A stretch of DNA of 64,000 nt from Anoplolepis gracilipes (lineage: Eukaryota > Arthropoda > Insecta > Hymenoptera > Formicidae), in the NCBI RefSeq assembly GCF_047496725.1, contig NC_132977.1, positions 12,079,001-12,143,000 of the forward strand, written 5' to 3'. A program made the translations under genes and the position numbers. Under the pieces are notes generated by a model. The model ran no database searches and was not told where the DNA came from. It was given only the letters and a program-made list of their open reading frames with translations. Below are positions 1-11,553 of this stretch, piece by piece. Position 1 is the stretch's first letter. Every line of letters starts with the position of its first letter.

Positions 1-590
1 AAAAAAAAATCCTAGCACAATTTCATTAATTGTATCTTAAAGAGCAGAGTTTTAGCTTTAATTTCTTTTTCTAATAAATGTTCTATGATTTTTTTTCGCC
101 GAGATATTCATTATTAAAGCAAAATCGAGCTATTGAATTTGAATGCTTATAATTAGTGAAAAAATGATCGTAAAATAATCATTAAAAAAACAATTTAAAG
201 AGAAAAATTAGAACTTTAAATTGCTCTTATCATTTTTTCAATTATTATTCATTTTTAAAGCGTAATATTACTTAAAAATTAAGTAAAAATTACACTTTTA
301 TCATTTTCTATTTAAATCAATGTTAACAAAAAACGCTAAAATTTTCATGAACTCTACAATATTTTCAAGCAAAAAGCATTCCACTTATTCGTACAAAAGG
401 CCGAAGCATTAAGTTTTTTCTACACATTTCAAAAATTTAAAAAATTTATTTAATGATTCTATAATTAGAAACTTTATGCTTTAAAACGCTATTTTATTGA
501 CCTCATCTTAATTATTTTTAAGGAAGTTGCAACTACTTGAAAATTGGCTTTTATAGAAGAAAGTCGCTCTTTAATTTTTTTGAGTAGTGT
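1..590 (+). mobile_element. Family A foldback element, copy 1 (left part beyond window)
   Basis: The first bases already lie inside family A: the block with AAAGAGCAGAGTTTTAGC, then CGCCGAGATATTCATTATT, matches the full-length copy at 14115-15166 almost base for base. The right end reads TTTTTTGAGTAGTG before TA, the reverse complement of the CACTACGC left end of other copies. The right arm is shorter than in the full copy, so there is an internal deletion. No coding capacity is visible. I infer a non-autonomous element of the TA-inserting (Tc1/mariner-like) kind; no transposase is present to prove the superfamily. Confidence 0.8.
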
Positions 591-1050
591 ATATATAGGA
601 TAACACACAAGAACGTTAAAAATTATTCGATATACGATTGTTATTTAAAAAAAATTGACAGAATAAAAAAATTAAATTATTTGAGTATGAGATCTATTAG
701 TATCATTAATATACAGTACAAAAATTATATAAAACAATTTAATAATCAAATTTTAAACAAAAACTGTAAAAACGTTGGTCGGAAACGTTTAATTATCAAA
801 TTGCTTTAAATAATTTTTGTATTATATGCTAATCAAATTGATTGAAAGTTTCTTTCATTATTCAAAACAGTTTAATTTTTCACTTCTACCCTTTCAGATA
901 ACAACCAAACAATTTTAAAAGCTTTTTAATTTGTTCCTTTAATGTTACATGATTAAGGTAAATTGAAAGCTTTATTTTTGAATATCCACAAATAGAGAAT
1001 GAAAATAATTGTGAATCAGACACGATAAACAATTCGTAATTCTGTTCTCT
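591..1050. other. AT-rich stretch without recognised feature
   Basis: Poly-A and poly-T rich sequence with only short open frames of low-complexity composition. I see no domain, RNA fold or repeat family in it. Confidence 0.6.
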
Positions 1051-1052
1051 TT

Positions 1053-1140
1053 TCAAATGTGATTTATTCATTGTTTATATTCGTATATTTCGGTTTCTTA
1101 CATAAACCATCATCAGCAGCTGTCAAATAATACATAAAGT
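1053..1140 (+). repeat. Dispersed direct repeat, copy 1
   Basis: This block, containing AAATGTGATTTATT followed by CATCAGCAGCTGTCAAATAA and TACATAAA, recurs about 715 bp downstream at 1768-1850 with the same order of motifs. The two copies lie in direct orientation. Origin is unknown; it could be ends of a lost element or a segmental duplication. Confidence 0.65.
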
Positions 1141-1174
1141 AATATAACGTGTGAATTATAAAATTGAATGTATT

Positions 1175-1176
<2 letters not shown>

Positions 1177-1238
<62 letters not shown>

Positions 1239-1252
1239 ATGTGTGTGTGTAT
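1177..1252. repeat. Compound microsatellite (TA)n(TG)n
   Basis: About 20 TA units pass directly into about 17 TG units with one interruption. The open frame translating to HTHTHT and IYIYIY on the minus strand is this repeat, not a gene. Confidence 0.95.
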
Positions 1253-1386
1253 ACAATTACAATTAAAAATGGAAAATAAAATTAAGATAAAGAATATAAA
1301 CATTTTTAGGTGATTTCAACCCTTATATGTTATTATATAATTATTTTTTGTATTTGAATCGCGAATAAATGTATTATTTTTTTCTC

Positions 1387-1521
1387 ACACGTCGAATCAG
1401 GATTTTCGTCACCGTGATTGCTAATTGGATTACCGAGCTATTAACTCAGGCAAGTAAGATTCCCCGGATAAGTGTTGATTTCCCGACGAAGTTTCGCGAA
1501 GACGAGAAACGACGATGCTAG
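1387..1521. other. GC-richer island, no gene recognised
   Basis: A stretch of clearly higher G+C than its surroundings, with CCCCGGATAAGTG, TCGCGAAGACGAG and several CG dinucleotides. There is no open frame of note. In insect genomes such islands are often conserved non-coding elements; that is inference only. Confidence 0.4.
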
Positions 1522-1767
1522 TAATTAAGTGATATATACTCTGTACGCAATTTGTGTACTTAAAGCTGAGCAATTTAAATTATTCGAAAAAAATCTTAAC
1601 TTAATTTTGTCAATAAAACTTCAATCATACTAATAATGAAAAAAACCATCGAATGGGAAACATTAAAATTTGTAGGATAAATAAAATTCTTAAAGATAAA
1701 ATTAAAATAAAATTAAATAAAAATAAAATCCTTAACAAAAATAAAATATACATAAATAGTTCTTAAT

Positions 1768-1850
1768 TCAAATGTGATTTATTTATTATTTATTTTTTTT
1801 TTTTTTACTTGGATCGTCATCAGCAGTTGTCAAATAATACATAAAACATT
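1768..1850 (+). repeat. Dispersed direct repeat, copy 2
   Basis: Second copy of the 1053-1140 block: AAATGTGATTTATTTATT, a T run, then TCATCAGCAGTTGTCAAATA and TACATAAA. Its middle is replaced by the T tract, so the ends are better conserved than the centre. Confidence 0.65.
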
Positions 1851-2089
1851 ATAAATAATTCTTAATTCAGCAAGCATAATTTTCGCCTCGTCACGTCGCG
1901 ACGTCAATATTGCTTCTCGTATCATCTCAATCGACTATTTCCACTTCCAATTCTTCGTGATTCAATCGGAAATAGAAATAAAGACGGCGGAAATACAGGA
2001 TGCGCGTGGATATTCGAGATCTTTTACATTTCTCTCCAATCTCAGGAAAGCAAAAGGAAATCGGTGATAGACTAATATTAGCATCTTCT

Positions 2090-2108
2090 TCTCTCTCTCT
2101 CTCTCTCT
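2090..2108. repeat. (CT)n microsatellite
   Basis: A short CT run inside a moderately GC-rich segment (about 1880-2400). The minus-strand open frame with QREREREE is its translation. GA/CT runs can bind GAGA-type factors in insects, but nothing here shows that it does. Confidence 0.85.
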
Positions 2109-2599
2109 GCCTTTTTCTTGGATTTTCGTACATCCTAGTTATCTAGTTATGCTAATTCAGACATAAAAAATTGGAAAATCGTAACGCGAGTTATATTTGC
2201 GTTCAGACTCAATATGTTGTGTGTTATGTATGGCGTTTTACATCGGAGAATATATGGGCGTACATATGTGTCAGCGACTCGCAAACTACGACTGATATAT
2301 CGTCTCGCTTTTACTAAATATTAATCCATAGCTCTCTCTCCCTTTCTCTTGAAGTTGCGAATGTGTGAAATTCGTGAAATCTCTCTGTGAATTTTCGGAC
2401 GAACAAAAATCTTTTGATTATGTAAATATATTTTTGCATTCTGTCTTTTATTTATTTGGTTTAAGTATATTAATTTAAGTTTATAATTTTTAAAAAATTA
2501 TATATATATTTTATATAATATATTACATAATTATATCTTATATATATATTATATATAGGTATTTTTTACATAATTTCTTTTTTAAATAGAGTAATACAA

Positions 2600-2752
2600 G
2601 GCGCTAATATTCACACGAATTGGTCGATATTTTTTGATTAATTTCTCAATAATTATTGCGAAAATCGCAAAATGGTAAAGGACTTTTCTATTCAGTTTAA
2701 AGCGCTCTACCTGTTCACGAGCGTTGATTCAATCTTTACCGGACACTCTGTA
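2600..2752. mobile_element. Possible MITE end (ACAGAGTGTCCGG)
   Basis: The segment ends in CCGGACACTCTGTATA, the orientation-reversed form of an ACAGAGTGTCCGG terminus next to TA, resembling in style the CAGGGTGTCC ends seen elsewhere in the window. I could not find the matching left end, so the element boundaries and identity are uncertain. Confidence 0.3.
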
Positions 2753-5700
2753 TAAATAAGAAAATTCAAAGAATTAATTTGTTAAAAATTGGATTATACA
2801 TATGATATAAAATTTTATTTATATAAATTGTTATTTAATTTATAATTATATCGTATTATTATATATAATATATATAATTATAATTTAATATATATATATA
2901 TATTTAATATATATAATTATATTATGTTGAATATATTGTTGACAAATTATTTCTGAATTAATAGAGCTTATAATATGATTTGAAAAATAGTTTTGGGAAG
3001 ATTATTAATTCAGCTTTTGTTTCTCTTGCATTATTTTGAATGTTTCAGAAGTTCAGAATTATTCTTACAATTAGTTTAATTATCAGAGCATCTTTATCCT
3101 TCTTCTGAAGAAAGAGGGAAAGTGATGTTTGTTATAATTTTAGTTATTACTCAAGCATTCTCGCATAAAAGAATTTGAATGTTAATATCTGATTGTTAAT
3201 TTTACAGTCGTTTATGCGTATTAAATCGCAATCAAATCCAGGTAAGTCCACATTTGATCGAAGCGAGTAAAGGATTTGTTAGCCACTCGAGATCAAAGGA
3301 TTTTCTTTCTTTGATCGCAGTTGCTCGCTTACGAAAATTTGTGGAAGGATCATAAGAAGATCATCTCTTCTCACTTTGACCTTACGTTTCACAGAATTAC
3401 AAGCTTTGAGTCAAGCCACTTATTCTTTGGCTTCTCCTCTTATCTTACTTCTTTAGAATTCTGCTGACCTTTTTCTGTCGTAAACGAATAATGCTGGTAT
3501 GAATATTGTTAAAAGTTTTGTTGATTAGAATAAAAGAAAAAAAATTGTTGAAAAAGTAGAATTATATTTATACTTAACATTAATGTCATTTAATAGCATG
3601 CACATATATAACTTTATTTTATATTAAGTATTATTAATGTTAAAATTTATTTCTCACATATATATTTTATTAAAGGAAAGTTAATTAAAGTTAATACAAA
3701 ATTCTATGATTATAATTAATTTAAAAAATTTATTTATTAACAATAAAATTTATTTATTTAGTTATTCAGTTATTTATTTGTCAATAATAAAATTAAATAA
3801 CATCAAGTGACAATTAAAAGATAAATAGATTTTTTAATAGAATAAAAGAGAGATTTTTAGGCAAAAAGCGACAGCTAAAAATTTGTATATTATACTTTTT
3901 TTTTAGTGATGAAGGTGCAAGAGAAATCTAAAATAATTTTTAATGTCTGTAAAGAAAAGTTAAACTGCGAAAAATAATTCTTTCAAAAGAATTATCGAGA
4001 CAACGTTCCGTTGTACAAGAATTTAAAATCTCTCTTGTTAGGAGAAATGCAAAATTAGATGAGCCTGTAGATTAGTGTGTATATAGGTCGTGCTTAAGTA
4101 ACGCTGAAAAAATGTAATTAACGGATAATGCGGCTGCATACTCGTTTGTCGCCTCATTTCGTTCCACTTTTTTTCATAAAAATACATCGATATATGAAGT
4201 GCCTTACGTGCAAGACCTCGTAATCTATGTACATACAATAGACCTCTAATGTCATTAGCAGCTGGTTTAAGTCAATATTGAGATTGTTAACTTTAACATA
4301 TTTTACCTTCTTTGTTCTTTATTGCTTTCTAAATTTTTTTTCTTTTCTTTCATTTTTTAAAATCTTTCTTAATGGAAATAAGTTAAATAATACCAAGTCG
4401 TTAGGGATAAAAATTAAAAAATATGTAAATAAAATGATAAATTTTTTCAATTTTGAAAGCCACTTTTTCTCAAAAAGAAAATTTTTGCACGATAACATTT
4501 TATTCTAGATTTTTTATTTATTTTTGTTTAGAACATTATTTTTGACAGTGTTTTTGATAGTAATTAGTTTTGATAACGTTTATTCTTTAGATTGTTTTAT
4601 TGTACACTATATAATTATTTAAAATGTGTTAAATTCTTGAGCTAAAGTAATTCTTTAATAATATTTTTTACATTAATGTTGTATAAAATATATACTAGTT
4701 TTAAATAATAATTGTTTAAATACTAAATATAATTTACATTATAATTTATCATTTATATAAAGCGACACTTTATATAATTGCTCGTTAAACTTCCAAAGAG
4801 ATAATTTTGTAGCAATTTAATATGATGAGAAATATTTAATGTATGCTAAAAAATGTGATATATTAAAAAATTATTTTCATGATAAAGATAATAAGAGTCC
4901 TTTCAAGTTACATGTTGTATATAGAAGCGTTATATTTTATTGTTTAGGATTTAAGTTTGTTTTTCTTTAAAAATTACGATACAAAAAAATTGTATTAATT
5001 TAGAATAAATAATATTAATAATTAATTATTAATATAAAATTATTAATTAATAATTAATATTTATTATTAAATTTACAGGATATATTTTTTGGATCAAATA
5101 TATTTAAACATACGAAGATAAAAACACAAATATAATACTAAAAATGGTACAAAATATATCGTGTAAATTTTACAAAACAAATCTTAATTTATATTATTTA
5201 TTAATATGTATTATGCTTAATTTTTTATTCCTAACTGGTACAATTTCTTTATCATAACTTTTATAAGAAAGACAGGTAAAACAACATTTTTTTGTACATG
5301 TTTTGCTTGAGTATATGATAGTTTTTATTAAGATTCTAGCTCGTAATATTGACTAGAAACATAAAGAATTATCACTATTAAGGTATTTAATGAATATTTA
5401 ACAACGTATGGAAAATTATCTGCGTTGGTGGATTTTCGTGGATTGTCGCTTTTTCTGCTAGAAAATTCATTATTATTAAAATTTATAGAACGGACCGACG
5501 CGCATCAGTTACCCCTGGTTATCCAAATTTTTTGAAAAAATATTCCAGACCGCACCACGATGATGTCATAACAGCTTGTACATTTTCTGGTTACATTGTA
5601 TACGTATGTGTGTGTTATATGGAATGCATATCCATGTTATGAATACGTATCGAGGCCGAAATTTCGACTGGAATATTGAATTAAATTCATCCGAATGAGA

Positions 5701-6560
5701 AATAATCATGGTCACACGATTTTTTTTTAATATTAGGGCAACAATTTTTTTTAACATTAAAGTTGATATCGCAAGATACAAGATAAAAATGTAGAACTTC
5801 CAATATAATGTTTGCCTTATTACATTGAAATAAATTTTAAATATTTTATTCTCACGTTAATAAATAGAAATTTAATTAGTAACTAATTTTTTACGGAATT
5901 TTAAGGAAAAGTTTTAAATAATTATCCTTGTTTTTAATTCTATTCAGAATGTAGATGGTCGAAGTGAAAGAAAAACTGATAATTTTTGCTTCTTTTTAAA
6001 AAGGGTATACTTTTTATGAGTTTTTCCTACAATAAAGCATCTCGTTGACTGGATGGGTGATAGATCTCTGTGAAACAATTAGCGTTGCTGGTAATTACAC
6101 GAGAAGATAATTACCAGAAGTCTAACTATTCTATGTCGGTGGCTTGTCAGATCTTGCAGAATAAAACGCAAAAAGTTTCAACATGGACATTGTGTCCATA
6201 ATTCACTTTTTCTACCATTTTCTATGGTATTATGAGTAGAAAAAGCTCTTTCGAAGTAAATGACGGAAAGCGCGGACATTTTCCATGTCTCTATGATGAA
6301 TATTTCAATTTAGTAAAATTTGTCACCAATAAATATTTTTAAAGCTTCCAATTTTTTTTCACGTATTAAGTGTTATTCTTTATTTTATTAAAAAGATAAC
6401 AATAAAATAATATTAAATATAACTAAAATTAATGTTTTTAATTAAACAATAATAAAGTAATTGATATCGGTTTATTAATTAAAATGTAAAGTTCTCATGT
6501 CAGTTACATAAAATTCTCTCCACAAAATTGATCGAAGCCATATACCTATAATATAATATA
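2753..6560. other. Long AT-rich stretch, no gene recognised
   Basis: Mostly low-complexity AT sequence. Slightly more complex patches occur at about 3230-3480, 4060-4220, 5420-5660 and 6030-6300. At 5010-5072 an AT-only inverted repeat of TTAATAATTAATTATTAAT type could fold on itself. No protein family, tRNA or clear element was recognised. Confidence 0.55.
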
Positions 6561-6565
6561 AATAA

Positions 6566-6569
<4 letters not shown>

Positions 6570-6606
<37 letters not shown>
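6570..6606. repeat. (TA)n microsatellite
   Basis: Uninterrupted TA run preceded by two AAAT units. Confidence 0.9.
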
Positions 6607-6608
<2 letters not shown>

Positions 6609-6944
6609 TATTTATATGTAGTACATATATGTTTTCAAACAATTTTGTGAAAAAATTTCTTTATAACTCAGAGCTTTACATATTAATATATAATTTGATG
6701 TACAATATAATTTTGGAAATTAAATCTATAATTTAGTTCCAACAAAAAGAAAACAAAATAAAAAAACTTTTTAATAAAATTTTTAACAACTATATACCAA
6801 TTTTTGTAAATAAAGGAATAAAACGGAAAGAAAATAAAAATAAATAAATTATTTAAAAGTGTCTATTTTACAAATCAATTTTTATGTACACATATAATTT
6901 CGCAGTACAGACATTTTAAATTTTTGAAAAAGTAGAAGATAGAC

Positions 6945-7274
6945 TTGGAAGACCGAAGTGTTAAGTTTCTTTTTCTTTATATTTCAAAAACTTAAATTAA
7001 TGATTATTGTACGATCATTTTTTTCATTAGTTACAAGCGTTCAAAGTCAATAGCTCGATTTTGGTTTAATAATGAATATCTCGGCGAAAAAAATCATAGA
7101 ATTCGTTAAAAAAAGAAATTAAAGCTAAAACTCTGCTTTTTAACATATAATTAATGGATTGTTTTTTAATTCGGCAGTTTTGAAACGCTTTTTTACTGAT
7201 CTTATTCCGATTATTTATAAAAATTGGTCTCTCTTAAATGGAAGAAAGTGGTCCTTTAATTTTTTGCGTAGTGT
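6945..7274 (+). mobile_element. Family A element, copy 2 (right arm only)
   Basis: Starts at GACCGAAGTGTTAAGTTTC and runs through the CGATTTTGGTTTAATAATGA and AACTCTGCTTTTTAACATAT blocks to the terminal TTTTTTGCGTAGTG. It matches the right half of the full-length copy at 14115-15166; the left half is missing. The 7159-7377 open frame is a translation of this repeat. Confidence 0.85.
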
Positions 7275-7476
7275 TCTAAGAAAATTCTGTAATTTTTTAT
7301 ATTCTGTGATATTTTATTCTTTATTATTGTATCCTTTATCATTTACTATTATATATTTTTTAAGTGAAAGCCAGTAAATGAGCAAATTCTTTCTTTTTAG
7401 CGATTTTATTAATAACTGACAGTTTCGTATACGTTTCGATTTTTCGATGTTTTTTTTAATAATTTACCACAGCCTT

Positions 7477-7743
7477 GTGTCTAGATCACGGAACACGACT
7501 TGGATTTCTCGCACACCAATGAGGTCATCACCACTCTCTCCTGTCATCACCGACATTACTTTGCAAGACTTGGAGACGAGGGTGATTCAGGTTCTCCCAA
7601 TTACTCTTCCCTTTTATTACAGATATGTAAGTGATGTCATGTTGACGATTCTCCCCTCGATGCTCGAAGACACGTTAAGAACATTCAACTCATTCTATTT
7701 GAGATTACAGTTCACGATGAATAAATTTGATTGGCAACTGACT
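7477..7743 (+). pseudogene. Penelope-like retroelement reverse transcriptase fragment (palm)
   Basis: The frame in 7447-7755 contains TPMRSSPLSPVITDI, which fits the reverse-transcriptase palm motif of Penelope-like elements (family form GTPMGSPLSPIIADI). It is followed by DLETRVIQVLP, then FYYRYVSDVML and FNSFYLRLQF. In functional members the catalytic box is YVDD; here the first aspartate is serine, which should abolish polymerase activity. G is also replaced by R in the PMGS motif. Only about 85 residues of palm survive, with no GIY-YIG endonuclease behind it; the frame leaves the family after LQFT. The second remnant, at 62.4-63.15 kb, carries the same FNSF-x-x-RLQF block, which independently supports the family call. 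This is a dead, truncated insertion. It is the strongest coding homology in the first half of the window. The exact 5' breakpoint is uncertain. Confidence 0.78.
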
Positions 7744-7759
7744 CAATTTCCTTGATTTA

Positions 7760-9200
7760 AAAATTTACTGTGGAATGTAACTTTATTTTTATTATAATCT
7801 GCTAATTTTAATTTATTTTTTAAATCATTGTGCGTAATACTTATACATATATTTTTTAAATTCACGTATCACATGAGCATCAAAATTTTTGCTACAACAT
7901 TTTTTATATTTATTCCCGAAATTATTGACTATGAGTTTAGTGAGCCATAAAAAATTCAGTTTATATAACCAATGATTAAAATATTACGTTTTAATTCTCA
8001 CTGAACAAAATTACGTAACTTTATTCATTACCGCTCATCGGAATTTTGTTTCCTGCTGATCAAATTGTATTGCAACATTGTGAATTATCACAACTGGAAA
8101 CAAAACAGGTTTTATTGTATATTGTCATATTATCGTAATTACGGTGCTAATTGTGATGTTTCGTAATTCGATATTCCATATTGAAATAAACTGAGTCGAA
8201 ATTATTGCGATTTTCAGCTCATTGTCAGCTAAAAGTACTAATTCATTTCATTTTTTATGATTAATTTTATTGTTGCTGTTATTATAAATATACTTTAGTT
8301 ATATTATATCTATTTATTTATTTCTTCATTTTTATATATAAAATTTATATAAAATATTTTGTGATGAACCAACTACATTAATATGTCATATAATAAAAAA
8401 AATATATAGATATGTACACTTATAGTGTTTAACATTTTTTCCAATTTCGAAGTTACATGTTAGGTATTTTATTAAAAAAACTCAAAATAATTTTTATATC
8501 ACAAAAGAAAAAACAAAATTTACTTATAATATAAATTATAATTATATTAAGAAAGATTCAGATTATCGCACAAAAGACACTGATTTAATGTACAATATTT
8601 TGCTGCTTTGGAAGATACTGAAGTGTAAAATGCACAAAATTATAATTTTTTATTAGATGTAGGTATCTGTGTATATGTAATTTTTATATTTTGTCTATAG
8701 GAGAAGCAAAGAAATAATTTGCAAGAACCAATGGAAACTTGAATAACTTTTCAAAAAGTGTCTTCTTTTGGAACAATAAATTATAAGATAATTTATCGCA
8801 AGAAAGTTTGTTAAAACTATGCCATAGTAAAAAGAACGAGCGTGAAAGAAAGAAAAAAGAAATACAGAAAAAATTATGATCAAAAGTATATTTTTTTCTT
8901 TTCTTACTAAACTGATTTCACTTTTATCTTGAAGAAATGTAATAATTTTCAGTAAGAATTGATGATGTAATTTGACTTGAAATGATGTTGTAATATATAT
9001 GTATATATACTTATTTGTTTATTTACTTTAATGATCAAATTTATATTTTAATTTATGTATAATTATTAAAACAACGAGAGATAAATATTTGATTTTTTTA
9101 TTGACAGTTTATTGAGTTGTTCTTTATATAAATTTATACAAATCTCTATAAAGTATTTTTATTTAATTATAAATAAAATTATTTTATTATTGCATATATA
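7760..9200. other. AT-rich stretch without recognised feature
   Basis: Low-complexity AT sequence; nothing with a family signature on either strand. Confidence 0.6.
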
Positions 9201-10119
9201 TAGGGTATCCCATTTTAATTCCTCCAGTCGAATATCTTGAAAATCAAGTCTGGGAGAGAAAAATGTTTCAGGCAAAAGTTGTATGGTTTCGAGGGGGCCA
9301 TAAGATGGTACCATTGGTCTGATTTTGAAGAGTCATTTGAAGGTCACGTGAAGGTCATCTCAATTTTTTTATATGCCCCCCCCTCTATTTTTTGTTACAT
9401 AATCTTGTAACTGACTTCGAAAGCTTTTCAAAACACTATGATAAAATGTTTTTTTATTAAACATTTTTCGAATTATAAGGCTTCAAAGTTGTAATATTTT
9501 GACATAAAATACAAGATATCTCGTAAAATATTCATTTCTCGATTATCTTACCCTAATACTTTTATGCGCAGAATAATGAGACAAATCAATTGGTGTAAAG
9601 AAAACACATAATTATCTTTGAGAAAAAATCTGAATTTGCAACTAGCAGTTACACATTTTTACTTTAACATAATTATGTGTTTTCTTTACATCAATTGATT
9701 CGTCTCATTATTCTGTGCATAAAAGTATTAGAGTAAGATAATCGAGAAATGAATATTTTACGAGATATCTTGTATTTTATGTCAAAATACTGTAACTTTG
9801 AAGCCTTATAACTCAAAAAATACTTAATGAAAAATACTTTGTCATAAGTGTTTTGAAAAGCTCTCGAGATGAGCTACAAGAATATATAATGTATATATAA
9901 TGTGTATATGAATATATAATAAATATGTAAAAATATATAGGGTGTTCCATTTAAAAAACTTGAAGTGATCTTCGCGTGACCTTCAAATGACTTTTCAAGG
10001 TCAAACCAATGGTACCATCTTATGGCCCCCTCGAAACCATACAACTTTTGTCTGAAACATTTTTCTTTCCCGGGCTTGGTTTTCGAGATATTCGACTGGA
10101 TGGGTTAAAATGGTCCACC

Positions 10120-10122
<3 letters not shown>
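9201..10122. mobile_element. Family C foldback element, copy 1
   Basis: A 0.92-kb element that is almost entirely two inverted arms. The left arm (about 9201-9615) starts AGGGTATCCCATTTTAATTC; the right arm (about 9669-10122) ends with the reverse complement and CCACCCTG before TA. The arms pair from the tips to the block with CAGAATAATGAGAC and GAAAACACATAATTAT, leaving a loop of roughly 55 bp. A second terminus-like motif (AGGGTGTTCCATTT) lies inside the right arm at about 9939, so a shorter unit of about 185 bp may be nested at the end. TA flanks suggest Tc1/mariner-type insertion. No transposase is encoded. Confidence 0.85.

Positions 10123-10165
<43 letters not shown>
10123..10165. repeat. 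(TA)n microsatellite at foldback C1 edge
   Basis: About 21 TA units directly abut the CCCTG end of foldback C1. The element probably inserted into a TA run, or the run expanded from the target-site TA. Confidence 0.92.
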
Positions 10166-10167
<2 letters not shown>

Positions 10168-10896
10168 TGCACATAATTTTGCATATTAAAGTTTATAATT
10201 ACTATACAGTTATTATATATAGTTATTATACAGTTATAGATTTGGCACAAGCTTTTGTCTTCGAAAATTTGCGTTTAATGAAAGCGGTAGTTTTGAATTA
10301 GATAAGTTTGATACTATGCGTTACTATTACTATTTGCCATTAATTTATTATTGTATCAAAATACACAAAGTCATCAACGATGACTATGATGACAATTGTG
10401 GCATCGATGTCGACGAGTATGACCGCGTTTTTAGTACAGCTGTTGGAATTGTCAAGCTTCTATTAACGTGGCACGTTAATTACGCGAATGAGGCAGCGCA
10501 TGTCATACATTTTTTTTTGTTTAATTCACACTATTTAGCCTCGGCTCATGTTGCCGCGATTCAATTTAGACTCCCGTCCTCCTTTCTAAAATATTGCCCC
10601 GGAAAACGCGAGGACTGTCGCGCTAAAGCATTATTTATCAATAGCGCCCAATTCTATCAGAAAACTAATAGATACCGATACACCATCTTATTTTCCATTT
10701 TCTGTAAAGCGTAATTCGTTCGCTTTAGAAATAAGAAGCGCATTGTACAGAAGAAGAATGAGGGTAGATAGACAAACTCTCTCTCTCTGCAAACAGGGTT
10801 GCGGGTAGTTTTATAAATCGCGCGAAAGCGCGGCTTCCTTTCACGCGGATAAAAAAAAAACCACAGGAAAATCTCGCCTCCTTTTTCTCGCACTGC

Positions 10897-10936
10897 GGAG
10901 GGGCGGGGGCGGGGGAGGGGGGGGATGGAGGAGGGA
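10897..10936 (+). other. G-quadruplex-like G tract
   Basis: Runs of three to eight G separated by single C or A residues (GGAGGGGCGGGGGCGGGGGA, then GGGGGGGG) fulfil the four-G-run rule for a potential quadruplex and also contain GC-box-like GGGGCGGGG. Single-base loops would make it stable if it folds. Confidence 0.7.
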
Positions 10937-11154
10937 GTTGGGTAGAGATTCACGGTTCGATGGGCTGAATCATCCACTTTGCAACTAGCGAACTCTTGCA
11001 GAACGTCGGCAATGTTTGAACAGAGTCCGCGAGCTGACGAGCGGAAGGAAGTTCGAGATGCATTCGACCTGCCTTGGCTAAAATAAAAACGTCGCCTCTC
11101 TTCTCACTCCTTATCCTACCCACATCTTTTATTGCTGGTAACTTAAGGGAATTA

Positions 11155-11176
11155 TCTCTCTCTCTCTCTCTCTCTT
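11155..11176. repeat. (CT)n microsatellite
   Basis: Pure CT run followed by a C-rich tract (CCCCCACCCCCC) at the downstream edge of the GC-richer island. Confidence 0.9.
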
Positions 11177-11553
11177 CTCCCCCACCCCCCTTCCCTCGTT
11201 CCTTCCGAACGGGATAAGAATCGAGGGTTCGCGAGCGATATCATCGTTCGATTCCACAAATGTAATTGTTCAATAGATAGATTCTTCGTGGAAGTTTAAA
11301 AGAAAGTTGAAGAGCTAATCAGGTGTGTCGCCCATGAGGAAATGACGAAATGGTTCGCCTCGATTTTCTCAAATCCTTTGAGTGACGGAACATTACAAAC
11401 TTTGAATGAAACGATATTACATATATTTAACAACTGGAATCAAATTCCAGAATGAGATAGTTGCAGTGAAATAATAAAGCTATTATAAAACTTTTATTGA
11501 AAAAGTATATATCTAATTATAATTGAATTGGTTTCTAGAAATATAATAATATA

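Larger units (their letters stand above)
10370..11340. other. GC-richer island with G tract, no gene recognised
   Basis: Nearly 1 kb of much more complex sequence than its surroundings, between foldbacks C1 and C2. It has CG-rich words such as GTGGCACGTTAATTACGCG, an AATCGCGCGAAAGCGCGG inverted repeat at about 10815-10835 preceded by TTATAAAT (10811-10818), and a G tract at 10897-10936. Open frames at 10316-10714 (+) and 10657-10977 (-) show no family motif and overlap, so I do not call them genes. A promoter, untranslated exon or conserved regulatory element is possible; the sequence alone does not decide. Confidence 0.4.

Noticed and set aside
10316..10714. 132-codon open frame in the GC-richer island
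   Set aside because: No recognisable domain, overlaps another frame on the minus strand, and its first third is low-complexity YYYY sequence. Long frames are expected more often in GC-richer islands.
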